From: Virgisporangium aurantiacum | GTDB lineage: Bacteria > Actinomycetota > Actinomycetes > Mycobacteriales > Micromonosporaceae | Assembly (NCBI RefSeq): GCF_016863635.1 | Contig: NZ_BOPG01000015.1 | Location: 1-64,000, forward strand | Length of the DNA stretch: 64,000 nucleotides | Direction of reading: 5' to 3' | Shown here: in pieces, positions 26,348 through 34,707 of the stretch | How positions within the stretch are numbered: position 1 is the first letter of the stretch | Layout: every line of letters starts with the position of its first letter | Notes under the pieces: model-generated | Seen by the model: the letters and a program-made list of their open reading frames with translations, nothing else | Told to the model about the DNA's origin: nothing | Databases searched by the model: none | Position numbers and translations under genes: made by a program

Positions 26348-28126
26348 ATGTTCGTCGTTGCGACCGCGGGTCACGTCGACCACGGCAAGTCCACTCTGGT
26401 CCGGGCGCTGACCGGGATGGAGCCGGACCGGCTGGCCGAGGAGCAACGCCGCGGCATGACAATCGAACTCGGATTCGTGTGGACCGCCCTGCCGTCGGGT
26501 GCCGTGGTGGCGTTCGTCGACGTGCCCGGGCACCAGCGGTTCGTCCCGACGATGCTGGCCGGCGCCGGACCGGTTCCGGCCGCGCTCGTGGTGGTCGCCG
26601 CCGACGAGGGCTGGATGCCGCAGTCCGCCGAACATCTCGCCGCCCTCGACGGGCTCGGCGTGCGGCACGGGCTGATCGCGGTCACCCGCAGCGATCTCGC
26701 CGATTTCGGTCCGGCATTGGAAAGGGCCCGGGCCGAGGTCGCCGCGACGTCGATGGGCACGGTCGAGGCGGTGGCGGTCAGCGGGACCACCGGCTCGGGT
26801 CTCGCCGAACTGCGGGCCGCCCTGGACCGGTTGGGCGCCGCACTGCCACCGCCCGATCCCGGTGCGCCGGTGCGGTTGTGGGTCGACCGGTCCTTCACGA
26901 TCCGCGGCAGCGGCACGGTCGTCACCGGAACACTCGGCGCCGGAACCCTGACGGCGGGCGACGAACTGGAGATCGACGGCCGGACCGTCCGGGTGCGGGC
27001 GCTGGAGTCGTTGGGCCGACAGGCATCCACGGTGGCGCCGGTCGCGCGGGTCGCGGTGAACCTGCGCGGGATCGACCGGTCCGCCGTCCGGCGCGGGACG
27101 GCGTTGGTGACGCCGGACCGCTTCACGTTCGTCGACGTGATCGACGTGCGCGTGCACGGTGATCCGGTGACCGACCTGCCTGCCACCGTCGCCCTGCACG
27201 TCGGGTCGGCGGCGGTGCCGGCGCACGTCCGTCCATTGGGGACGGACACCGCCCGCCTGCGCCTCGACCGGCCGCTGCCGCTGCGCATCGGCGACCGGGC
27301 GCTGCTGCGCGACCCCGGCCGGCACCACGTCGCCGGCGGTCTCACCGTCCTCGATGTCGCGCCGCCGCCATTGGGGCGGCGCGGTTCGGCGCGCGACCGG
27401 GCCGACGAACTGTCCACGATGGACGCCCGACCGGACGCGACGGGTGAGATCCGACGGCGACGCGTGGTCCGGCGCACCGACCTGATCCGGATGGGCGTTC
27501 CCGACCCGCCGGCGCCGCTCGCCGGCGACTGGCTGATCGACCCGGCACACGCCGACCGGCTCGCACAGCGGTTGGCTGACGCCGTCGCCGCGCACGACGC
27601 CGCACACCCGCTCGACCCCGGTCTGCTCCTGGAGGCGGCCAGACACACGCTCGGACTTCCCGACCGCACCGTCGTGACGGCGGTCGTCCGGCCGCCGTTG
27701 ACGGTCCGCGGCGGACGCGTCACCGCACAATCCGTAGCTGGAAACGGCCTGCCGGAACCGATCGCGCGCGCCGTCGCCCAGGTGGAACGCGACCTCGCGA
27801 GCCGCCCGTTCGCCGCGCCGGACGCCAACCGCCTGACCCAACTGGGTCTGGGCCGCCGTGAGGTGGCGGTCGCGGTGCGGGCCGGCGCCCTCGTGCGCGC
27901 CGGTGACGTGGTGCTGCTGCCCGGCGCGGTGGAGCGCGCGGCCGACGTGCTGGCGAGTCTCCCCCAGCCGTTCACCCTGAGCACCGCCCGGCAGGCGTTG
28001 GGCACCAGCCGACGCGTCGCCGTCCCGCTGCTCGAACTTCTCGACCAGAAGGGCGTCACCCGCCGCCTGCCCGACGACACCCGCGTCGTCGTCGACTCCC
28101 CCGCCACCGGGCCGTCGGGTCGATGA
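26348..28126 (+). CDS. selB: Selenocysteine-specific elongation factor
   Basis: 592-residue SelB. GTPase motifs GHVDHGKST (residues 8-16), DVPGHQ and TRSD, EF-Tu-like domains 2-3 (FTIRGSGTVVTGTL), and C-terminal winged helices that bind the SECIS hairpin (LTQLGLGRREVAVAVRAGALVRAGD). It delivers Sec-tRNA to recoded UGA codons. No selenoprotein gene is visible in this window, so its clients lie elsewhere. Confidence 0.96.
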   Translation: MFVVATAGHVDHGKSTLVRALTGMEPDRLAEEQRRGMTIELGFVWTALPSGAVVAFVDVPGHQRFVPTMLAGAGPVPAALVVVAADEGWMPQSAEHLAALDGLGVRHGLIAVTRSDLADFGPALERARAEVAATSMGTVEAVAVSGTTGSGLAELRAALDRLGAALPPPDPGAPVRLWVDRSFTIRGSGTVVTGTLGAGTLTAGDELEIDGRTVRVRALESLGRQASTVAPVARVAVNLRGIDRSAVRRGTALVTPDRFTFVDVIDVRVHGDPVTDLPATVALHVGSAAVPAHVRPLGTDTARLRLDRPLPLRIGDRALLRDPGRHHVAGGLTVLDVAPPPLGRRGSARDRADELSTMDARPDATGEIRRRRVVRRTDLIRMGVPDPPAPLAGDWLIDPAHADRLAQRLADAVAAHDAAHPLDPGLLLEAARHTLGLPDRTVVTAVVRPPLTVRGGRVTAQSVAGNGLPEPIARAVAQVERDLASRPFAAPDANRLTQLGLGRREVAVAVRAGALVRAGDVVLLPGAVERAADVLASLPQPFTLSTARQALGTSRRVAVPLLELLDQKGVTRRLPDDTRVVVDSPATGPSGR

Positions 28127-28194
28127 CGGAGCGCGGTCCGCGATCGCGCAGACGGTGATTCGCCAACAGTTCTTCCGGTGGACACAACGCGGCA

Positions 28195-29721
28195 GTGTCG
28201 CGGCGCACCCCGTCCGGGCACCTTGACACGGTGAAGATCCGGCGGCCAGGACAGTGCACGGCACTCGTCGCGACGGGCGGCTTCGCATCGACAGGAGTGG
28301 TGGTCGGCCACGTGGGCGCGGGGCCGCCCGACAGCGTGGTCCTTCCGAAGGGACCCGCGGACCTGTGGACGCCGGCGGTGTCCGGCCGCGTCTGGTTCGC
28401 CGTCCTGGTCGCGGTTTCGGTGTGCGTGCTCGCGGTGACGTTCGTCGTGCTCCACCGGCGCGCCGGCACCGGTCGCATCGGGATCCGGACCGTCGGGACC
28501 GCGGCCGTCATGTGGACGCTGCCCGTCCTGCCCGCCCCACCGCTGCTGAGCCTCGACGCGTACTCGTACCTGGCACAGGGGACGATGCTGCTGACCGGGC
28601 TCGACCCCTACGAGTCCGGTCCGGATCGGCTGGGCGGTCCGCTGCTCGCGGCCGTGGCACCCGTCTGGCGGGCGACCCCGGCGCCGTACGGGCCGCTGTC
28701 GCTCGGCCTGCTCCGGATGATCGTCGACTGGGGCGGTGGAAGCGTGGCGGTAAGCGTTTTCCTGCTCCGAGCCGTGGCGCTCGTCGCGGTCGCCGGGTCG
28801 GCGCTGCTCGCCGTCCAACTGGCGACACAGGCCCACGCGGCCCGGACGCTCGACGCGGACGCGGACGCGGACGCCGCGTCCGACGGACGCGGGGCCGGGC
28901 CGGCGCGTGCCGCGGCGCTGGCGCTCGTCGCGGCGAATCCGTTGGTGGTGCTGCATCTGGTCGGTGGCGTTCATCTGGACGCGCTGCTGACGGCGCTCGC
29001 CGCGCTGACGGTGTTCGCGGCCGGGCACCGGGTGTGGATCGTGGCGGGGCTCGCCGCCGCGATCGCGTTCACGGTCAAGGCGACCGGCGCCGTGCTGATC
29101 GCCTACGTACTGTCGGTCCGGGCGCGGACCGACGGCGTCTTCTCCCGCCGCACGACGGGCACCGGGTTCCTGATGACGGGGGCGGTGGTCGTCCTGTCGG
29201 CGTTGATCCCCAACGGATGGGGGTGGCTCGGCGCGATGGACACGCCCGGCCTGATCCGGCATCCGTACGATCCGGCCACGGTGGTGGGTTGGCTGCTCCA
29301 CTGGGCCGGTGCGCTCACACCGTGGACACCCGATCTGGCGCGGTCGGTGGCGATCGCCCGCGTCATGCTGCTCGCCGGTGGCGCGGTGCTGGTGGTGCGC
29401 CTGCTGTGGTTGCCCCGCCGGCCGGCACGGGCGGGAACCGCCCTGCAGGTGACCGCGCTCGTCGCGCCGACGGTGCACGCCTGGTACCTGACCTGGGGGC
29501 TGTCGCTCGCCGGGACCACGGGCCGATGGGCACAGCAGGCGACGGTCGCGGTGTGCGTCGCCCTGTGTTTCACCGCGATGCCCGAGACGCTCTCGCGACG
29601 GCCGGCCGGGATCGCGCTGACGGTGGCGCTGCTCGTCGTGGCGCTCGCGGCGGTGGCCCTTCCCGTGCTGCGGGCCGGCTGGACCGGCTGGACCGACCGG
29701 GTCGCCCGGATGACGGCGTGA
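28195..29721 (+). CDS. mptB: Polyprenol-phosphomannose-dependent alpha-1,6-mannosyltransferase (MptB-like)
   Basis: About 508-residue GT-C-type membrane protein with roughly 11-13 hydrophobic helices. The extracytoplasmic catalytic loop follows helix 2-3: LLSLDAYSYLAQGTMLLTG then LDPYESGPDRLG, a hallmark of the MptA/MptB family that extends the lipomannan core using polyprenol-phosphate mannose. A cytosolic loop holds an odd Asp/Ala run (LDADADADAASDG). The start is uncertain: GTG at 28195 or GTG at 28231, neither with a clear ribosome site. It is followed by a GT4 enzyme, consistent with lipoglycan assembly. Confidence 0.85.
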   Translation: MSRRTPSGHLDTVKIRRPGQCTALVATGGFASTGVVVGHVGAGPPDSVVLPKGPADLWTPAVSGRVWFAVLVAVSVCVLAVTFVVLHRRAGTGRIGIRTVGTAAVMWTLPVLPAPPLLSLDAYSYLAQGTMLLTGLDPYESGPDRLGGPLLAAVAPVWRATPAPYGPLSLGLLRMIVDWGGGSVAVSVFLLRAVALVAVAGSALLAVQLATQAHAARTLDADADADAASDGRGAGPARAAALALVAANPLVVLHLVGGVHLDALLTALAALTVFAAGHRVWIVAGLAAAIAFTVKATGAVLIAYVLSVRARTDGVFSRRTTGTGFLMTGAVVVLSALIPNGWGWLGAMDTPGLIRHPYDPATVVGWLLHWAGALTPWTPDLARSVAIARVMLLAGGAVLVVRLLWLPRRPARAGTALQVTALVAPTVHAWYLTWGLSLAGTTGRWAQQATVAVCVALCFTAMPETLSRRPAGIALTVALLVVALAAVALPVLRAGWTGWTDRVARMTA

Positions 29722-29782
29722 CCGTGGTCGTGTGGACGTCCTGGGAAAGCGCTTGCCGCGCGTCTTGGAGGGGAAGAACGGC

Positions 29783-30949
29783 GTGAGGATCGTACGGCTG
29801 GCGAACTTCGTCACCGATACCTCGGGCGGGCTGCGCACGGCGCTGCGCCAGCTCGGTATCGGATACCGCGCCGCGGGACATGAACCGGTCCTGATCGTCC
29901 CCGGCGCGACCGCGAGCGACGAGTGGACGCCGCAGGGCCGGGTGATAGCGCTTTCCGGACCGATCGTCCCCGGCACCGGCGGCTACCGGGTGATGGTCAA
30001 CCGGTTCGCCGTGCGTCGCCTCCTGGAGGAACTCGCACCGGACCGGATCGAGGTGTCCGACCGCACCACGCTGCGGTGGACGGGTGCATGGGCGCGCCGC
30101 GCCGGCGTCCCGTCGATCATGGTGTCGCACGAGAGTCTGCGCGGCCTGGCCCGCCTCGCGACCGGCGGCGGGCGGGCCACGGAACTGGCCGCCGACCTGG
30201 TATCCGACCGGCTCAACCGCCGCACCGCCGACGCCTACGACCGGATCGTGTGTACGACGGCGTGGGCCGCCGCCGAGTTCGAGAAGCTGGGTGCGACCAA
30301 CCTGCGGCGGGTCCCGCTGGGCGTCGACCTGGAGCAGTTCCACCCCGGCCGGCACGACCCGGCCCTGCGCGCCGACCTGGCCCGCGATGACGAGATCCTG
30401 CTGATCCACTGCGGCCGGCTGTCGCCAGAGAAGCAGCCCGAGCGGTCGCTCCGGGCGCTGGCCACGCTGCGCGCTCGCGGGGTGCCGGCGGTGCTGCTGG
30501 TGATCGGCACGGGTCCGCGCCGCACGGCGATGCGGACCGCGGCCGCGCGGGCCGGGCTGCCGGTGCGGTTCACCGATCACGTCGCCGACCGCAACCACCT
30601 CGCGGCCCTGCTCGCCACCGCCGACGTCGTGCTCGCGCCCGGCCCGGTCGAGACGTTCGGGCTGGCCGCACTCGAGGCGCTGGCGAGCGGCACCCCGGTC
30701 GTGGTCAGCGCGGAAAGCGCTTTACCGGAGGTGGTCGGTGACGCGGGCCGCGCCGTCGCCGGCCTCGGACCGGAGTACGCCGACGCGATCGTCGACCTGA
30801 TCGCGGTTCCGGAGACGCAGCGACGGGCGTCCGCCCGCCGCCGGGCGGAGTGCTTCCCGTGGTCGGCCGCGGCAAGCGGTTTCCTGGCGGCCCACGGCGT
30901 CGCGGCGCCGGCCGAGGTTGTCACGCACCAGCCGCAGGGAGGTTTCTGA
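29783..30949 (+). CDS. GT4 glycosyltransferase (MgtA/PimB-like mannosyltransferase)
   Basis: 388-residue GT-B enzyme. N-terminal VRIVRLANFVTDTSGGLRT, donor-site CGRLSPEKQPERSLRAL, and the nucleotide-sugar motif PGPVETFGLAALEALASGTP (E-x7-E). These fit GDP-mannose-dependent alpha-mannosyltransferases of the MgtA/PimB type, and the MptB gene just upstream supports a lipoglycan role. The GTG at 29783 follows a GGAGGGG box. Four palindrome-family sites fall in or just before this gene (29744, 29943 weak, 30712, 30871). Confidence 0.85.
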   Translation: MRIVRLANFVTDTSGGLRTALRQLGIGYRAAGHEPVLIVPGATASDEWTPQGRVIALSGPIVPGTGGYRVMVNRFAVRRLLEELAPDRIEVSDRTTLRWTGAWARRAGVPSIMVSHESLRGLARLATGGGRATELAADLVSDRLNRRTADAYDRIVCTTAWAAAEFEKLGATNLRRVPLGVDLEQFHPGRHDPALRADLARDDEILLIHCGRLSPEKQPERSLRALATLRARGVPAVLLVIGTGPRRTAMRTAAARAGLPVRFTDHVADRNHLAALLATADVVLAPGPVETFGLAALEALASGTPVVVSAESALPEVVGDAGRAVAGLGPEYADAIVDLIAVPETQRRASARRRAECFPWSAAASGFLAAHGVAAPAEVVTHQPQGGF

Positions 30950-31027
30950 GTCCCCCGTGGCGCCATGTCCGGCACCGGCAGCGGCGCCGCGGTCGGTGGG
31001 CTTCCGGCGGGCCGTTAGGGTTGGGTC

Positions 31028-31831
31028 ATGCGGGCTTTGGACTCGGTGCGCGAATGGCCGGTCGACCACGCCGCCGTGGTGGTGCTCGACCGTACCGGCG
31101 AGATCGCCCGGACCGGTCCCGACGAGCCGATGCCGTGGGCGTCGGTCACCAAAATCGCCACGGCGCTCGGGGTGCTCATCGCGGTGTCGCGGGGCGACGT
31201 GTCGCTCGACGAACCGGCCGGTCCACCCGGCGCGACGGTGCGGCACCTCCTCGCGCACGCCTCCGGCGTCGGGCCCGAGGACGACACCGTGCTCGCCCAG
31301 CCCGGCAAGCGGCGCATCTACTCCAACCGGGGCTTCGAGCTGCTCGGCGAGCTCGTCACCGAACGGGTGGGAAAGCCCTTTCCCGAGTACCTGGACACCG
31401 AGGTGTTCGGCCCGCTCGGCATGGACCGTACGCGGTTGGACGGCTCACCGGCGCGCGCTGTCACCGGTCCCATAACCGACCTTGCCGCGCTCGGAGCGGA
31501 ACTTCTGACACCGACCCTGGCCACCGATCTTCGATCGGAGGCCACGCGGGTGGCGTTCCCCGGCCTGGCCGGCGTACTGCCCGGATTCGGACGGCAGGCG
31601 CCGAACGACTGGGGACTCGGGTTCGAGATCCGGGACGGGAAGAGTCCACACTGGACGGGCAGCCGCAACTCCCCCGAGACGTTCGGCCACTTCGGACAGA
31701 CGGGCTCGTTCCTGTGGGTGGATCCGGTGGCCGGCCTCGCGTGCGCCTGCCTCACCGGGACGCCGTTCGGCGAATGGGCCGCCACGAACTGGCCGCGACT
31801 GAGCGACCTCGTGCTCGAAGAACGGGCATGA
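31028..31831 (+). CDS. Serine hydrolase, beta-lactamase / PBP4* family
   Basis: 267-residue class C beta-lactamase-fold protein. Nucleophile motif S39-V-T-K42, the YxN motif in RIYSNRGFELLGEL, and a third motif in HFGQTGSFLW. There is no signal peptide, so it is probably a cytosolic esterase/peptidase rather than a secreted beta-lactamase. It lies downstream of the glycosyltransferase but starts its own unit after about 80 bases. Substrate unknown. Confidence 0.86.
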   Translation: MRALDSVREWPVDHAAVVVLDRTGEIARTGPDEPMPWASVTKIATALGVLIAVSRGDVSLDEPAGPPGATVRHLLAHASGVGPEDDTVLAQPGKRRIYSNRGFELLGELVTERVGKPFPEYLDTEVFGPLGMDRTRLDGSPARAVTGPITDLAALGAELLTPTLATDLRSEATRVAFPGLAGVLPGFGRQAPNDWGLGFEIRDGKSPHWTGSRNSPETFGHFGQTGSFLWVDPVAGLACACLTGTPFGEWAATNWPRLSDLVLEERA

Positions 31832-31861
31832 GGCGACCCGCACGCGGGTAAGGGGTCCGGC

Positions 31862-32251
31862 ATGGAGCATTACACGATCGCCACCGTTGCCGAGCAGCAC
31901 TCGGACTTCCGTCGGGTGCTGTGGACCGGCAAGCACAGTCAGCTCGTCATCATGACCGTTCCGCCGGGCGGTGAGATCGGCGAGGAGGTCCACGAGGTCG
32001 ACCAGATCCTCTCCTTCGTCAGCGGCGTGGGCGAGGCGGTGGTCAGCGGCGACAAGCGGAAGGTCGCGCAGGGCGACCTGGTCATCGTTCCGGCCGGCCG
32101 CAAGCACAACTTCATCAACACCGGACCCAACCCGCTGGTGCTGTACACGGTCTACGCCCCGGCCGAACACGCCGACGGCGCCATCCACCGCACCAAGGAG
32201 CAGGCCGACGCGATGGAGGAGGCCGGCAAGGACGAGCCGCCGTCGTCCTGA
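31862..32251 (+). CDS. Cupin-domain protein
   Basis: 129-residue single-domain cupin. The first cupin motif is PPGGEIGEEVHEVDQILSF and the second VIVPAGRKHNFINTG; metal ligands Glu/His are present. Small cupins of this kind are often mannose-6-phosphate isomerase-like or stress-related, but no substrate can be given. It starts 30 bases after the serine hydrolase stop and ends before a strong terminator. Confidence 0.85.
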   Translation: MEHYTIATVAEQHSDFRRVLWTGKHSQLVIMTVPPGGEIGEEVHEVDQILSFVSGVGEAVVSGDKRKVAQGDLVIVPAGRKHNFINTGPNPLVLYTVYAPAEHADGAIHRTKEQADAMEEAGKDEPPSS

Positions 32252-32278
32252 GGCTGTCACCTGGGCTTACGCTATGTA

Positions 32279-32320
32279 GATCTTGGACTCCCGGCGCATG
32301 GCACGCGGGAGTCCAAGATC
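32279..32320. terminator. Convergent terminator hairpin
   Basis: Perfect 15-bp stem (32279-32293 / 32306-32320) with a 12-base loop, followed by ATTTCT. It lies between the cupin gene and the convergent sugar-isomerase operon and can act on both strands. Confidence 0.88.
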
Positions 32321-32396
32321 ATTTCTGGCGGCGCCGCTTCCCCGCCGCTTCCCCGCCGGCTCCTCGCCGCCTTCTTCGCCGTGACGGCAGGTTCGC

Positions 32397-33446
32397 CTAG
32401 GTGGCGGACCTCTCGGTGGCGGCCCGGTAGCCCTCCACCGCCTCGGCCAGGACCTCGGCACCCGGGCGGGCCCAGACCTCGGTGTTGAACACCTCGATCT
32501 CGATCGGACCGGCGTAGCCGGCCGAGTCCACATAGGACACCCAGGCCGGCAGGTCGACGCAGCCGGTACCCGGCATCCCCCGTCCGGTGAGGACGCCCTC
32601 CGGCAGCGGCGTGATCCAGTCGGCGAGCTGGAAAGCGCTTACCCGGGCACCGGCCCGCCGGACGAGTGCGGGCGCGCGGTCGTCCCACCACAGGTGGTAG
32701 GTATCGATCACGACCCCGACCTCGCCGACGTCGTGCCGTTCGGCGATCGTCAATGCCTGCTCGAGGGTGCTGATCACGCACCGGTCCGAGCAGAACATCG
32801 GGTGCAGCGGCTCGATCGCGAGCGTCACTCCGGCCGCCCGGGCGTAGGGCACCAGTCGCCCGACGGCGTCGGCCACGTGCGCTCGGGCTCCGGCCAGGTC
32901 GCGGCCGCCGAGCCCGCCACTGACCAGGACGAGCACCGACGTCCCCAGCGTCGCCGCCTCGTCGATCGCGCGCCGGTTCTCGTCGTACCAGCCGGCGTCG
33001 GCGAAGAACCCGCCCCGGCACAGCGAGGTAACCGCTATCCCGGCGTCGCGCACCAGGCGTGCGGTCTTCTCCAGCCCGTACTCCGCGACCGGGTCCCGCC
33101 ACAGCCCGATGCCGGGAACCCCCGATCGCACGAGCGCGTCGACGAGGTCGGGCAGCGGCCAGCCCTGGGTGGTCGCCTGGTTGAAGGAGAACCGGCGCAG
33201 GCCGGACGCGGCCGGAAAGCGCTTTCCGGCCGGACGGGTATCGCCGGCGACGGTCGTCGGGGCACCGGCGGCGGGCCGGGCACCACCGGCGGCGGTCGCC
33301 GGAAAACCGCCTGCGCCGGCGGAGCCAGAGCCGGCCGAGCCAGAGCCGGCCGAGCCAGAGCCGGCCGAGCCAGAGCCGGCCGAGCCAGAGCCGGCCGAGC
33401 CAGAGCCGGCCGAGCCGCCCGACGCGGCCGGGGTCGCGGTCGTCAC
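32397..33446 (-). CDS. Sugar phosphate isomerase/epimerase (xylose-isomerase-like TIM barrel)
   Basis: 349 residues. The C-terminal ~265 residues are an AP-endonuclease-2-type TIM barrel with metal ligands in LAIEPLHPMF, VVIDTYHLWW, and IEIEVFNTEVW. The N-terminal ~80 residues are a disordered Gly/Ser/Ala and Pro/Ala tail, absent from most relatives, encoded by a 15-bp tandem repeat. The GTG start overlaps the stop of the Gfo/Idh/MocA gene (GTGA), so both act in one sugar/inositol-like oxidation pathway under the adjacent LacI regulator. A perfect 24-bp palindrome lies at 33209-33232. Confidence 0.85.
   Translation of the reverse strand: MTTATPAASGGSAGSGSAGSGSAGSGSAGSGSAGSGSAGSGSAGAGGFPATAAGGARPAAGAPTTVAGDTRPAGKRFPAASGLRRFSFNQATTQGWPLPDLVDALVRSGVPGIGLWRDPVAEYGLEKTARLVRDAGIAVTSLCRGGFFADAGWYDENRRAIDEAATLGTSVLVLVSGGLGGRDLAGARAHVADAVGRLVPYARAAGVTLAIEPLHPMFCSDRCVISTLEQALTIAERHDVGEVGVVIDTYHLWWDDRAPALVRRAGARVSAFQLADWITPLPEGVLTGRGMPGTGCVDLPAWVSYVDSAGYAGPIEIEVFNTEVWARPGAEVLAEAVEGYRAATERSAT
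33322..33411. repeat. 15-bp tandem repeat, six copies, in-frame
   Basis: Six near-identical copies of GAGCCAGAGCCGGCC in tandem. As the unit is a multiple of three it encodes repeated GSAGS-type residues in the N-terminal tail of the isomerase at 32397-33446. Likely variable in copy number by slippage without frameshift. Confidence 0.9.
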
Positions 33447-34582
33447 TGCGGGACCTCGATGCGCCGGCCCTCGCGCGCCGACTGCAGCGCCAGCTCCGCC
33501 AGCCGGACGCCCCGGGTGCCCGAGGCGAAGTCCCAGTGGTACGGCCCGTCCTCGGCGACGTGCCGCAGGAAGGCCTCCCACTGGGCCTTGAAACCGTTGT
33601 CGAACTCCTCGTTGTCGGGCACCTCGGCCCACTGGCCCCGGAACGGGACGGAGTTCGGCAGATCAGGGTTCCACACCGGCTTCGGCGTCATCGAGCGGTG
33701 TTGCACGCGGCAGTGGCGCAGACCCGCGACGGCGCTGCCCTCCGTGCCGTCGACCTGGAACTCCACGAGTTCGTCGCGGTACACGCGGACGCACCAGGAC
33801 GAGTTGATCTGGGCGATCGCCCCACCGGCGAGCTCGAACACCGCGTAGGCCGCGTCGTCGGCGGTCGCGGCGTAGGGCTCGCCCTGCTCGTCGACCCGGG
33901 TGTCGATGTGGGTGGCCATCGTGCACTGCACCGACCGGACCCCACCGAACAACTCCTCGAGCAGATAGTTCCAGTGGGGCAGCATGTCCATCACGATGCC
34001 GCCGCCGTCGGCCGTCCGGTAGTTCCAGGACGGGCGCTGGGCGGGCTGCCAGTCCCCCTCGAAGACCCAGTAGCCGAACTCACCCCGGACCGACAGGATG
34101 CGCCCGAAGAACCCGCCGTCGATGAGCCGCTTGAGCTTGCGCAGGCCGGGCAGGAACAGCTTGTCCTGCACGACGCCGGTCTTGAGGCCGGCGGCCGCGG
34201 CCAGGTCGGCCAGCTCGGTGGCGGCCACCGCGGTCTCGGCCAGGGGTTTCTCGGTGTAGACGTGCTTGCCGGCCTCGATCGCCTGGCGGATAGCCTTTTC
34301 CCGGGCCTGGGTGACCTGGGCGTCGAAGTAGATGGAGACGTCGGGACGGGCCAGCGCCGCCCCGAGATCTGTGGTCCACTCGGTGAGCCCGTGCCGGCCG
34401 GCGATCTCGGCGAGCTTCGCCTCACTGCGCCCGACCAGGACGGGTTCGGGCCACAATGTCCCGTCACGGGTCGGAAGGCCGCCCGCCTCGCGGATGGCCA
34501 GCAGTGAGCGCACCAGGTGCTGGCGGTACCCCATCCGCCCGGTGACTCCGTTGAGCACGATGCCGATCGAACGGCGCGTCAT
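33443..34582 (-). CDS. Gfo/Idh/MocA family oxidoreductase
   Basis: 379-residue NAD(P)-dependent sugar oxidoreductase. A Rossmann start (IGIVLNGVTGRMGYRQHLV) and the catalytic EKP motif in YTEKPLAETAVAA; the C-terminal domain contains DMLPHWNYLLEELFGG. It is coupled by GTGA overlap to the isomerase downstream. The ATG at 34582 follows a GGGAG box; the near ATG at 34587 is out of frame and stops at once. Expression is probably controlled by the LacI protein encoded divergently, through the palindrome at 34613-34628. Confidence 0.9.
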   Translation of the reverse strand: MTRRSIGIVLNGVTGRMGYRQHLVRSLLAIREAGGLPTRDGTLWPEPVLVGRSEAKLAEIAGRHGLTEWTTDLGAALARPDVSIYFDAQVTQAREKAIRQAIEAGKHVYTEKPLAETAVAATELADLAAAAGLKTGVVQDKLFLPGLRKLKRLIDGGFFGRILSVRGEFGYWVFEGDWQPAQRPSWNYRTADGGGIVMDMLPHWNYLLEELFGGVRSVQCTMATHIDTRVDEQGEPYAATADDAAYAVFELAGGAIAQINSSWCVRVYRDELVEFQVDGTEGSAVAGLRHCRVQHRSMTPKPVWNPDLPNSVPFRGQWAEVPDNEEFDNGFKAQWEAFLRHVAEDGPYHWDFASGTRGVRLAELALQSAREGRRIEVPQ

Positions 34583-34612
34583 CCCATGGCTCCCTAGTTC
34601 CCACATTCCTTG

Positions 34613-34628
34613 AGGAAAGCGCTTTCCT
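34613..34628. promoter_or_regulatory. LacI-type operator between divergent genes
   Basis: AGGAAAGCGCTTTCCT, a perfect 16-bp palindrome with the central CG step typical of LacI-family operators, sits between the Gfo/Idh/MocA operon and the lacI-type gene. It is 30 bases upstream of the former start and 80 upstream of the latter. It is also the best intergenic copy of the dispersed palindrome family. Confidence 0.75.
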
Positions 34629-34707
34629 GGGAGGCTAACCGAACGTGCCGGACCCGACAAGGGCCGGACCATTACACTGCTGCCACACCGCATGGAAGGG
34701 CACTAGA

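Noticed and set aside
26725..26740. GGAAAGGGCCC in selB, and other half-sites (25302, 41063, 43138)
   Set aside because: Only one arm matches; fewer than 12 of 14 positions agree with the palindrome.
26371..29976. A very long open frame (about 1,200 codons) antisense to selB, mptB and the glycosyltransferase start
   Set aside because: It is Arg/Pro/Ser-rich with no family-like segments and lies opposite recognisable genes; a GC-rich third-position shadow.
33322..33411. Short CRISPR-like array
   Set aside because: The 15-bp units are directly adjacent with no spacers, in frame within a protein; it is a coding minisatellite.
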